From the NCBI GenBank assembly GCA_036346375.1, contig CM070500.1, positions 80,580,437-80,644,436 on the forward strand: a DNA stretch of 64,000 nucleotides, read 5' to 3'. The translations under genes were made by a program, and so were the position numbers. This DNA comes from Guadua angustifolia. Taxonomy: Eukaryota; Streptophyta; Magnoliopsida; Poales; Poaceae. Shown one piece after another: positions 11,483-22,667 of the stretch; within the stretch, counting starts at the first letter, position 1, and each line of letters begins with the position of its first letter. The notes beneath the pieces were generated by a model. The model searched no databases. It was not told the DNA's origin and saw only the letters and a program-made list of their open reading frames with translations.

Positions 11483-14400
11483 GCTCGCGCATCATCATCT
11501 TCGTCTCCGGATCCCCCATCATCTCCTTGGTGGCCTCTTCTGCTTGCGGCGGCGCGTTCTTGACGTGGAGCCGGACCGGGATCTTCTGGAGATGCATGCG
11601 AAGCGGGCCGGAGGAGGCGACTCCCGTTCACCACCCAAAGGGGTGCCCGCAGCCGCCACGCCACTCCAAGGATCCCCGTGGGGAGGACCCTTCACCGCTA
11701 TGAAGGTTCCCCAACTCAACACCGTTCGACCTGAAGATCCAGATGGCGATATTGCACCCGACGCACGGAGTTTGCAGGGGATTAGCGCTGGGACCTACGC
11801 TCTGGCCGTCTCCGCGGCTCCTAAAGGCTATGGTGATTCAGCGGGTGATATTCGTGAAGGAAAGAGGCAAGATATTAAGAAAGATGTCAAAACATCGCAT
11901 CACATGAGAACAAAAAAAAGCGGGCGCCGGGAGGTTCTTTAGCGAGGCGTCATCACCATCCGTCGCCGCCACGCTCATAACAACGTCCCCGCGCGCAACC
12001 TTCTCTCTTTGCCGCCGCACCACTGGCTCGAATCGGGCTCGCGTCTCTTCGATCCGGCAGCAGCGCCATCGGTCGAAGAAGCGTCGCGGTAGCGCGCGAA
12101 GAAAGCCGCGATGCTCCGCGGCGTCGTGGCGACCCCGCCCTATAAGCAGGCGCTTCGCGCAAGGCAGGCGGTCGGCAAGGCGTCGGCCGCCCGGCGAGCC
12201 CGCGGGCATACCGACGGGTATGGTCCGCAACCCTCGATCTCACCCAAGAGGCTTCAAGCTCCTCCTATGCTCTCGAAGGCCGGGCGAAGCATAGGCAGAA
12301 GGGCCTCATGCGAGCCGCATCTCTTCCCGATTCGGCCGGCTCGTCTCGGCAGCCGGCTCGAGCCCGCTGCGACTGCATCTCCTCGCGCTTCTTGGCGAGC
12401 TCCTCCCGCGCGGCCGGGCAAGGGCCCATTGCTGCGCCGCTTCCGCTGCAAGGGAAGTGGCCCTCGCAATATGGGCGTTGAGAGAGGCCTCCAGCCGTGC
12501 CAATGCGACTGACAGATCCGTCGTCCGGGCCGCCGCCAAAGGAGGGTGACCCAGAGCGATTGGAGGGACATCGGGAACCGCGCCACCTGCGTCCGCCTCC
12601 TCCGTCGTGGCGACCGTAGACGGCCAACCCAGACGCAGGCTGGGGGCGCCAAGAGAGAAAAAGGAAAATGGCCCGACGTTAGTAAAAGGCAAAATCCGAA
12701 GCCACCCCGGGACCGGCAGTCAAGACTTACCCGCGGAGGGGAATCCTAATGCGGAGGGATGACGGAGGCAGCGTGACCCTATCTCCCGTCGCGGTACCAG
12801 AGGGCCCGGCGTCAGAACGGGGCCTCTTGACGTCAGGGGCCCGTGGGCCCGTAGCCGCCACCCGTTTCCTAGCCGTCCGGTCACCGCTGCTGTTGGCCAT
12901 CTGCCGTTCGAGATTCTGCTACTCCTTCTCTTTTGTGCTAGGACAAAGGGGCAGGAAGGGGTGAAGAAGCGGAAACGACGAAAAGGAGTGACGGTCCCCA
13001 AGTACTCCGTGCAGTCTTTTCAAGGGCAGGGCGAAGTGGTCATTCTTGCGCACATTAACCGTGCCTCGGCGACACGACAGCGCTCTCTCGTCCCTCTGTG
13101 GCGCATCACGGCACGACCCTTCGACTTGACCATTGGGCGAACCGCACCGAAAAAACGAGCGAAACCGTCACGACGTCTCCAACATGCGGAATAAGAAGAT
13201 AAGACAATCTTTTCCTCAAAAACTTCTTTCGCGATTATCTCCCGAGTTTAAGCACTATGTAGTGATCACGAGCTCGGCCCCCACGCACCGCCCGGGGGCT
13301 GCGGGCTCACACACTTTCACAGGTCGGGTGGCCAAGATTCGCCTCGTGGTCCTCCCTAGCGGTAACCCCTCGACCGGCGCTCGGCCTCGCCCAGCGACTA
13401 CGGTTGCGAAGTAGTGCTCTGTGGAAGAAGGAAATACCCATGCGGAGCGACCCCTAGTCGATTGGGAATGCTCTTCTCCCGCGTAAGTGTGGATGAGCGA
13501 CTTATACCTAAGGTTCTTACACTCACGCGGGTCGTGCAATCTGGTCTGCCATTAGATCTTCCCCAACGGTAGTCCCTCCGACCCGAGCGCTCGGCCCTCG
13601 CCCGGCTCTCTGATTCTGCAGTAATGCTTTGGGAGAAGGAACACCGGTGTGTGCGATCCATGATGGTCGGGAACACTCCGCTTGTGGCGATCTGAGCGAA
13701 CTCCTCATTGTCCGTGCTTTCCTAAAGACGTTCACATAACGACCCGCGCTTATATGACCCCCGCGGTTTTTTAAGCCACGGTCGTCGAATGTTCATCATC
13801 CCTGGAAAGCACGGAGGATGGGAATCGGACCAGCATAACGACCCGAATAGCCATTTGGTTCCCCCCACGGTGGTAACCCTTCGACCCGATCCATGACATT
13901 TTGCGAGTGGAAATGCATAAGCGACAAGGAAATGGCGATGGCGAAGGATGGGAAAACGACCCGGCCCCATTACCTCAAAATTCTGAGCACCAACTAAAGG
14001 CGCATACTAGCCGGACACACATCAACCGATCGCCTGCCGACCTAAACATCACATGTCCCCTCGCGGACGCCGCGACAAGCTGCCGGTAAGACGTACCGCC
14101 CGGTCATTTCGTTTCACGTTTAAATTCCTGCACGTATATTAAATGCCTGCAGAGATGTCGAGTATCGCTCGGGCTAAACGCCTCATGACCCATAATCTCC
14201 GCCTCTGGTCGGCTCAAACCGACCCGAGGCAGAGGAAGCCCACCAGCCTTGCAGCCTCGAGGTGGCGAAGGCTTGAATGCTGACGAATAAGACACGGCCG
14301 TGGGTCCCGGGCGGATCACGAATGGATCCCCGCCGACCCGATAGCAAACGAGCGAGGGCAAGTTTAAGGCGAACCCTCGGTGGGTCCTTAGTTGGGTTGG

Positions 14401-14812
14401 CGAGACGACCCAATCGCCTTAGCTCGCGTCGAGACCATACTTCAAACTCTCCGCGGAGCCCCGAAAAGCGGCGACCAGTGCGCCCGAGTAACAACGGCTC
14501 GGGTCCGATGCAGGATTGAGTAAAAAGGTTTTTATGGGTCGCCCCACGTCGGACACCCGACATAGGGATCGTCCGCTCGGAGGTCGCCTGACCTCCAGGG
14601 CCCACTCGGATAACCCGTTAACAGCTCCACGAGCACGGTGTTCGGCCGACGTAGGCAAACACGCGTCTGCTCACCCCCTCCAGGTCCCACACCTGCGGAT
14701 GGGGCGTATACGTGGGATCGACAGCGGCCTCTCCTCTCGTGATCGCCTCGCTGGCGAGGACTCGAGATGGACGCCCTTCGCCTAGCTCCGGCGTTAAACC
14801 AGCACGACTAAC
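11483..14812. other. GC-rich interior of element C, no recognisable gene
   Basis: Overlapping short frames occur on both strands (for example 11385-11942 on + and 14183-14605 on -), but none resembles a gag or pol domain. They are arginine-, proline- and serine-rich, as expected from unselected GC-rich DNA. A remnant of the gag start region just after the PBS is possible but not provable by eye. Confidence 0.55.
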
Positions 14813-14814
14813 AC

Positions 14815-15271
14815 GCCCAGCTACGGCGTAAAAATAGCACTAACTCGCCCAGCCACGGCGTAAAAATAGCACTAACTCGTCTAGCTACGACGTCAAAAAA
14901 GCACTCGGGAACCGGAACCTCTCGCGAAGGCATCCGGACCTCCCTGCCGATCACGGCCGCGTCTAGCTACGACGTTAAAAAAGCACTCGGGAGCCGGAAC
15001 CTCTCGCGAAGGCATCCGGACCTCCCTGCCGATCACGGCCGCGTCTAGCTACTGACGTTAAAAAGCACTCGAAGCCGGAACCTCTCGCGAAGGCATCCGG
15101 ACCTCCCTGCCGATCACGGCGCGTCTAGCTCTGACGTTAAAAAGCACTCGAACCGGAACCTCTCGCGAAGGCATCCGGACCTCCACTGCCGATCACGCGC
15201 CGCGTCTAGCTTCTGACGTTAAAAAGCACTCGGGAACCGGAACCTCTCGCGAAGGCATCCGGACCTCCCGC
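14815..15271 (+). repeat. Tandem repeat array in element C (about 80-82 bp unit)
   Basis: Two short 32 bp units (CAGCTACGGCGTAAAAATAG type) at 14815-14878 are followed by five longer units starting GTCTAGCT at 14879, 14961, 15043, 15123 and 15204. The last is cut short at 15271, and GTCCAGCTG at 15272 begins a further, diverged partial unit. Each long unit carries GCACTCGGGAACCGGAACC and CGAAGGCATCCGGACCTCC. The units differ mainly by one- or two-base indels. Confidence 0.9.
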
Positions 15272-16164
15272 GTCCAGCTGCGACGTAAAACCAGCGTTTA
15301 AAAACTGGAACCCTACGCAAGGCGAACAGACGTCTATACCGACCGGCTCAGCGTCGAGCCGGAGCCCTCCGACCAAGTCGGTCGGACTCATCGACCGGAT
15401 AACCCCAGACCGGTTCTTGATCGCTCGGGGCTCGAAAACTTCACCCTTCAGGAAGGCGCTCGCGCCCCCCACGTAAACGGATCGACCTATCAGGGCGGAT
15501 CCCGCTATATCTAAGCACCTTTGCTCTCTGGCATGGTTAGAGACCTCAAAAGGGTCACAAGAACAAAAGCCCGGGCAAGCAAACAACGACGATGTTCGAA
15601 CAAGGCATGGGGTAACGTTCGACTACTCCCACCTCCCAAGATCAAGGGTGGGCAAAAAAAAAGAAGAGGAAAAACTAGAAAGGGTAGGCGCCGAGCATGC
15701 ACCGGACCGCCCAAACAAGGGCGTCCCTCGCCTTGGCGAGCCTTGGGATGACGCCAATCAGCGCGTCAACAGCAGCGGCGGCGTCACGGTCGATGGCGTC
15801 GAGCCTGCGCCCGTTCGCCATGGCAAGGTCGAAGTCCTCGAGCTCATAAGGAAGGCCTCCTTGTCCAGTAGGTGCCGTGGCGCCTCGTCCTCAAACAAAA
15901 CACCACCGTGAGACGTCCTTGGTAGGAAGAGGCGTGAGAGGAAGCCATTGCAACCACCAAGTGTCCCGGGGAGATCCAAGACCTAGACTGAGAACAGCTA
16001 CTCCGACCCCCGCTTCCGCGTCACCTTATAAACACTCGGCACGTGGAAGCCGAGCAGACCCAAGTTAAAGAAGTCATGGGAAGCCGAGGCGTCGCCGTGC
16101 CTACGAAGGAGATACGTCATCGAAATTGAAGGGTCCATCCGGGAATGCCCTGTGTTTCCGGTCG
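15272..16164. other. 3' interior of element C
   Basis: GC-rich and non-coding between the tandem array and the polypurine tract, with only short overlapping frames on both strands. No domain recognised. Confidence 0.45.
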
Positions 16165-16178
16165 GCCCCGGGGGCTAC
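16165..16178 (+). other. Polypurine-tract-like site of element C
   Basis: GGCCCCGGGGGCTAC-type sequence lies directly before the 3' LTR. It is like the tract of element D at 2964-2981. Confidence 0.45.
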
Positions 16179-17080
16179 TGACGAATACTTATACCAGAGG
16201 TACCCCACAGCGAGGTCTCGATCGGGTCATGAGGGACCCTTCGCCTGCGGCCCTGCGCCATGATCTGTAGGAGCGCGCCGACCAGACCGCGGGTAAGACT
16301 CTTTGTGGCCTGACCGGACTTGGTTGGGACTTCGAAACTCCATTGAGGCTGCGAACGGAGTATAAGCACCCTTCCGACCCGATCGCTGGTGAACCGGTGA
16401 AGCCCCGTCTCAGCGACTAGGGCCGCATCATCTATCAACTTCGAGTCCGGACGATCCCCGTCTGAGCAGGATGGCTGAGGCGAGGATAGGCGTCCTTTCA
16501 AGGGCAACGCCAGAGGCGCCGCCACGCTTCGCCTACTTCGACAACCCACCTGAGGACATGAGCGTGCCTTCCGACGAAGTATCGCCAGCTAACCCTACCG
16601 ATAGGGCATAGCTGGCTGGACCCGTCCACCCATCATGACCTATATGGGCACCTGTCATCCCCGAAGACTTCAAACCCGATCGCCAAGGGTAATGTGTCTT
16701 AGTCGCTCCTCTCTCCCAAACCTCATGTAACCTGCCCTTTTCGCCTATATAAGGAGAGGCGGGACCTTGAGGAGGGGGGCTCTCACTTTTTCACGAACCA
16801 AAAGCTACTTCCGTCTACCTAGCGTCCGGCTCGCTCTCCTGATCCGAGCGGTCGGTCGAAGCTCCCGAGCTCACCCGCGCAGACGAGTGCTAAGGGCCTG
16901 TCCTTAGTCCTCACATGTAATCTGCCATTCCCCGATCAACGAGATCCTCCGCCACAAACTGGAAGTAGGGACGTTCAGCCCGAACCAGTATACATCTGAG
17001 ACTCCTCTGCCCGATAGAGTGCGTTCGAGACTCCATGAGTTAACCTACAGATACGTCTGCCGGTTTACGAAACGCCGACA
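16179..17080 (+). repeat. 3' LTR of element C
   Basis: 902 bp, TGACGAATAC to AACGCCGACA, with TATATAAG at 16746-16753. It is followed by the target duplication AGTTG. Confidence 0.9.
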
Positions 17081-18188
17081 AGTTGTATGTGGAATGGTTT
17101 AGAGGTGAAACCCTAAAAGCCGTGCAGTTTGTTTTCGAGCAGATTCTTGTGCCTTGTTGTAGCGTGCAATTGTTAATTCTGCAAGCATTTTCTGGGGGTT
17201 TGGCTATAACAAAAGTTGTATATAATTGAATTACCTTTAAATAGAGACTAAAATCATCAAGTTTTGTTCAGCCATTTAAAAGTTATGGCTATTTTACTGA
17301 GTGTTGTCCAATTTTTATCGCGATTGGTTCAGTCTGTGTTCTTCTGCAGATTAGAGCATCGTAGAGGCCGAATTAGACTTTTTCGTTGCCTAGAAAAAGT
17401 TAGAATTTTTCGAGTAGATTGAGAAAATGTATTCATTTATGTGATTTGGAGTTGTAGAACTCAAGTTATGCTTATTTTGGTGTATACTGTCCAGATCGAG
17501 TTAATTTTGCATTTGTCTGCTAATCGTCGCAAAACTGAGATTAATCGGTGCGTTTCCCGATGGTCGGCAGAAGTTGTAGAGTTGTCTCTTGCGATCGTTT
17601 AAAGCCCGGGTTCATCCTTTTTGGAGTAGCCGTTTGGAAGTTCTGGTATTTTCAATGCGGCTGTCAGATTTGCATTTAAGTGGTTATGAGGATGTTTTGG
17701 TTTCGATTGTAGATGTGAATATGTAGAGTTGTTTCTTACGTCGCTTGTACCGAGTGTGTATGAATTTGAGTTGGATGAATATTGTTTTATTTGCGGGGAA
17801 GGTTACGTGGGGAGTGGCCTCAACCACATGCCACTCCATTCTTTCGTCGGTAAAGGCAAGTGCATTGTTCAGTTGTGGCTTAGGTGGCCACTAGGTTTTA
17901 CAATAATCTGATTATTCATGTATTGCTTTAGTATTGTCATGTTTGATTTTGCATGCGATATGATGAATGAGAATGGTTAATTGGTTATGCTTTTATTTAA
18001 AAGCGAGTTCATATGCAAGTGTAACCCGTATGTCTCTTATACGGTATCTAGTTGATTGCTTGCGTTATGTATATGCTTACGCTATGGATTTCAATTGTGT
18101 TTATAAGCACGTCTAGTAAGGTAATTGTCTTTTGATGAAAAGGGTAAGTAATCGATACAAGTGCATCGTTGTTTGAGCGTGTTATGAT
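17081..18188 (+). repeat. 5' LTR of element B, second part (3'-truncated)
   Basis: Colinear with 23192-24309 of the 3' LTR. It breaks off after GTGTTATGAT (about 18188) and joins sequence equivalent to A's interior at about 4188. About 1.7 kb of LTR plus the primer-binding site is missing. It contains the GC-donor-like AAAGGCAAGT at 17853-17861. Confidence 0.8.
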
Positions 18189-21100
18189 TAAAACTTGATG
18201 TAGAATGATGAATTAATTTAAAATTTGACACACTGTGATGCACTATAGGAAAGGGATGGGATATCATTGTATTGTTTTACAATGTTCTTTTGAGATTTAT
18301 GCTACATTGATACTTGTTGATATATTATATGTTAGTCTTGTTAAGGCTATGGTATTATTTATGGCTATGAATATGAAGTGGTAGATTGATTAATGGAGTC
18401 CGGTGGGACTCTTTGTGCCGAGGGTTCGGCCTTGTCGTGGTGGTCATGGTTGTTGGTGCGGCAGCCTAGAGCTAGCACCGAAGAAGAGTTCTTGTGTTTC
18501 TATCATAAATCGGAGAGTTGTTGGAGTGCGTATTTAAATTTTGTCTTCCTTGGTCTTCTTGGATTTAAGGCAAAGAAGAGAGTTTTGTGTTGCCCTTTTT
18601 TGGTTGCTTTGTGGAGAAAGACATGGATTTCTTCGTGTTGTCGTTCTCCAAGTTGAAGTTTTGGATTTGGGCTTTAAAGGGAAAAGTGTTATTCGATCGA
18701 TTCGCTTTTCCTTTCCGTGAATTGATGTGTGTAACTCCTTTCCTTCGTGGAATTTTGGAGTTTGCTAATTGATTTGGAGTTTTGTTGAATGACATGGCTT
18801 GAGCCCTGTCATTTTCTAAGTCTTTTGTAACATCCCAAAATTTGGGTTTTGTTATGTTTAAAATCAAAAATAAACCATTTGCATTTTCTTGGAATTAATT
18901 GAAGCTTAATATGAATTTTCCAATAATGAAAAGATTTAATTTGATTAATCTATGCATCAAACTAAAGGTTTCCAGTTTTTGTTGGGTTCCTTGTGCTTCA
19001 AGGAATTTTTCTGTATTTTTGGAGATTTTTCTGAATTTATTTGGTATTTATTTGAATTTATTTGGATTTACTTGAATTTAAATTTAAATTAATTCGGAAA
19101 ATGTTTTAATTTCCAAAATCCTTCGGGCCGAATTTGTCTGGCCCATCAACTGTACTCACTTTGTGACCCATCATCATCAAACCTAATAGCGTGGCGTTTG
19201 ATTCGGATCAAGGGCTCGCTGCTGTATCTCCTGAGCGGCCTTGCGCCAAAGACCTGTGAAACCCTAGCCGCCGCCACTCGAGTCCACGCCCTACACGCCT
19301 CCCGAGGGCTATAAATGCGCCGCCACATCAACCCGAAAGCGATGTCGCCGCCGCCTTTAGCCCTAGCCTTCTTCTTAGGAGACCAGCCCAAATCACTGTT
19401 GTCTGAGCTTCGTCAATTTTCGCCGCCCTCTCGAACACCTTCTCCGCCGTCGTCCGCTCTCTCCGGTCGTCCTCCGCCGTGATCGGTTGCACCATCGCAC
19501 TCGTCGCGTCGCCCTCTCCCCGATCCGCAGATTCTTCCGCCCGATCCAGCGCCAAACGCCAAAACCAGCGTCGTCTTCTTCACTTCATAGAGTAGAAGAG
19601 CCTTGCCGTTGCTCGCCATCGCCCCTCATAAACCTCGGTAATCCGATCTGCGGTGGGCGCTCCAGATCGTCTGCGTCCTCCCGTAGTGAGCATCATCGAA
19701 GAAGATTCGATCGTCCGCCGACGATCCAAATCGTCTTAGCGTGGTCAACTCGTGCCATGCCGTCGGTAGATGCAGCGTCATCACGCCACATCGGCGCCAC
19801 GTCGACCCTAGCTCTGCGTGGCGTCCGCGTCAAGCCTGACTTCGCCGCCTCACCCGAATGTCGCCTCGGTGATCCGGTCCACCGTGGGCCGAGCCAGCAC
19901 ATGTGGGCCCGCATGTCGTCGGCATTTATTTTCTTTTTCTGATTTTCGAAAACCAAAATCCCAGCCAATCACAAGCCGACACGTGTCACCGGATGAATTT
20001 CTTTGATTTTCTCTGAATTAAATCTTCCAGAGCACTGTTCTCCCTCGTCAGAACTCCGATTGAGCCAATTCAAATTTCTAAATTTTTGTAAAATCAAGCT
20101 CTACATCCCAGAGCCATTTATTTTCAATTTTGAGCTTGTTTGCTTCTCTGTTTTGTATTTATTTGGCTTTGTTGCTTTATTTTCCTGTTAAGCGCAAACT
20201 CACGAAGGGAATGACGGAGACTTGAAGACCAAGAATCAGCATTTGAACAGCAAGGCAAGTCGTAGACCTTTGATCATATTGAACCCATGTTTGCAAAACT
20301 ATTTTGTTTCATACAAATGCATGCTATGTGATACAAGAACTATTCTTGGGAATAGCTATATGCCAAATTTTCATTATGCCACCTTGATTAATTGAGATGT
20401 CATGTGTCCATTGTCACCCTAGGTTGGGTTGTTTACTAGTTGGACATAATCATAATACCAACATTGGGTTATCATAGCTATGTAGCCATGTTAGTTGTCC
20501 AGGTGGGATTCATATCACATAAAATTAATGTTAATCTTGACTTAATGAGATATGGAATTGTGGCCGTTGGCATTGTTGTAAAACTTGTTGTACCATGGCA
20601 AGGGATGTTAATGGTCTTGGTTGAACAAAATGTTTTCCCTTGAGCAAGTGATCGATGCCCAGATTTTGAGAGTCGAGCTTCTTTGGAAGTTTTCATTGGC
20701 TTTTCTTCTTCTTAGAAATGAAAATTCTTTGCATATCCGTTAGAGTAAGTTATGGCTTTTCGAAATGATTGAAGATCTTCCCGTAGAGGATTAGTAGATG
20801 TTTGTGTTGTTGGGTTAAGGTGGTCGACCCTAATTGGATAGATGGCAAGAAGTAGGTTGTGGGTCATGGTGATCCACGGATATAAGTGGAGATCTGGAAA
20901 TGATGTTTGCGTAAGGTTATAAATGATTGTGTCAAAGAAGTAATAACAAGTTTGGTTGAGGAACTTGTTAATTAAGTGATGTCGGCTAGTGAAGTGATCT
21001 CTATTGGGAATGAATTTCCCCTCTTCTCTTTAAGAGATTGTGTGTTGATTGTGGGTTCGGATGTCGGGTTTGAGAATCGATTTTCTTTTCCCAAGTGTTG

Positions 21101-22667
21101 ATTTTGGTGTTATAAGCAGTTTTGCTTTGTTGACAGCAAGTTAAGTTGTTTTGGTTATTAAGAGCTTCTGTCAAAGAGTTGCGTGGAGTCTCTCTTTTAT
21201 CTTGAGTGCTCCCCGATGTAAAATTTATCGCGTTGATTTGAAAATGATAAAAGTGGTTCTTGAGATGTTCGAGATTTGAATTTGCCTTTGTGATTTGGCT
21301 TAGGAAAGGAAATAGAGCGATCATGGGTTTTTGTTGAATTTTCTCCAAGGTGATGTATGTGGTTTATTGGTTTAAAGAGAATTGTATCTCTTTTGCATCC
21401 TAATTGGAGTTAAAGATTATGACTGTTCGTGGTATCGTGTTGCATATAGTAAGGATTTATACTCTTAGGTTTAATTACCTATGGAATTGGATTGTCGGTG
21501 TAATTACTTGGAAGCTTGCCTTTTGTTTAAGGTATTTTGTTCGGTGTGCAATTGAAATTGCCATATGATTTGTGTTTCGCCAAGTGGAGTTAGTGGATGA
21601 AAGATTATGAGGAAGAAAGAATGCATACTTATGGAATAGTATGATGGTAGTCTTTGGACTTGCCACTTAAGGGAAATAAATAGAGGTAATGGAAAATGTT
21701 GGATTTCAGGATCGTTTTGCTATTCCCGAAATGTTGGTTTTGGGATTAGTGTGTTGTGTTGCTTTTTAATCGAGTGATTCTTTGATGTGAAGCTTTCCAC
21801 CTTAGGGCTCAAGGTGAGGAAGTGGTTTATGCTGTTAAGAGAATGGAGTTCTCTTCGAGTTTAGTATCGTGCTAGACCTAGTTGTGAGGATTGAGGTTCT
21901 GTGTCTTTGTAAGAGTAAGGGATATGTGATCTCGTCGTTTTGCTTGTTTGGGAGGATCATTTTGATCGCGTTGTCCCTATGTTGTGTGGGACTTTGTCGT
22001 TGGTGGTCTAGGTGGTTCAGTTGCAAACCTTTTTGTTGAGTGATTGTCTCGTTGTATGAGACAAGTTTGAAAGAAGGTCAAGTTCGAGTTTGTGTTATGG
22101 GGGAATTTGATTGTTGCCCTCTGGGGCTAATCAATCCAATAGTAAAGAATGATTTTTGATCTTGTTGAAAAGATAAAAGTTGTGTTTTGATTCCTAGAGG
22201 ATCCCGGTGTTAATTGGTTAGAAATAGTGGTATATCTGGATTTGGTCAGAAGTTGTTAATGGTTATGTGGCTATATAGGTTAACTATTGAGGAGAAATGT
22301 GAATCAAGGTTTCCTTTGTTCTTAGGGAGTTTGGGTTTAGAACCCCAATTGTTCAATCGAATAGAAATTCAGTGATGTGCTTAATAGAGTGTTGTGGCTT
22401 GTGTTAATCGTATTATCATGAGTCGTTGGTCGGTGGTATGATTTGGGAATTTTGGCTGTCTGCTCGGGTCTAATAGCGTCTGCGTGTGGGTGATGTGAAT
22501 TCCCAAGTGGAAAGGAGGTGACTCGAGTTTTGGAGTCCCGTGCGTGGGAAGTTCGCAACCTTGTTCTTTTTGGATGTTTTCGCTTTATCAGTTGATTCCC
22601 GTTGTTCTTGTTGGAGTTCTTGTGGTGTTCAGAATTCGAGGTCGAATTCTGTTAAAGGGGGGAAGAG
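18189..22667 (+). other. Internal region of element B (non-coding) with an E-type insertion
   Basis: Homologous to A's interior from about 4188 to 7140, except for the E-family fragment at 18826-20662. It ends with the purine-rich tract TTAAAGGGGGGAAGAG (22652-22667) just before the 3' LTR. No long reading frames. Confidence 0.7.
18826..20662 (+). mobile_element. E-family LTR fragment inserted in B's interior
   Basis: It starts TGTAACATCCCAAAATTTGG. Its sequence follows the E-type LTR at 31714-34935: GGGTTCCTTGTGCTTCA, repeated ATTTATTTGAATTTA, a GC-rich leader after TATAAAT (19310-19316), CACGTGTCAC, and CAAGGCAAGT at 20251-20260. The flanks match A's uninterrupted interior (AAGTCTTTTTGAGAG at about 5083). 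The 3' part of the LTR is missing, and the TSD is not clean. Confidence 0.65.

Larger units (their letters stand above)
10535..17080 (+). mobile_element. Non-autonomous LTR element C (LARD-like), nested in B
   Basis: The element has two direct LTRs (10535-11462 and 16179-17080) starting TGACGAATAC and ending CGCCGACA. It is bounded by a perfect target duplication AGTTG (10530-10534 and 17081-17085). The 4.7 kb GC-rich interior lacks gag, protease, RT and integrase. It holds only overlapping short frames and an 80-82 bp tandem array. This architecture fits a large retrotransposon derivative driven by a Tat-like gypsy partner; the lineage is inferred from the LTR ends, the PBS and the G-rich tract. 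Confidence 0.9.

Noticed and set aside
11385..14785. Many 80-140 codon ORFs in the interior of element C
   Set aside because: High GC leaves frames open on both strands at once; none shows gag, protease, RT or integrase motifs.
14879..15271. Regular repeats considered as a CRISPR array
   Set aside because: Units are contiguous 80-82 bp tandem copies without unique spacers, inside a plant retroelement.
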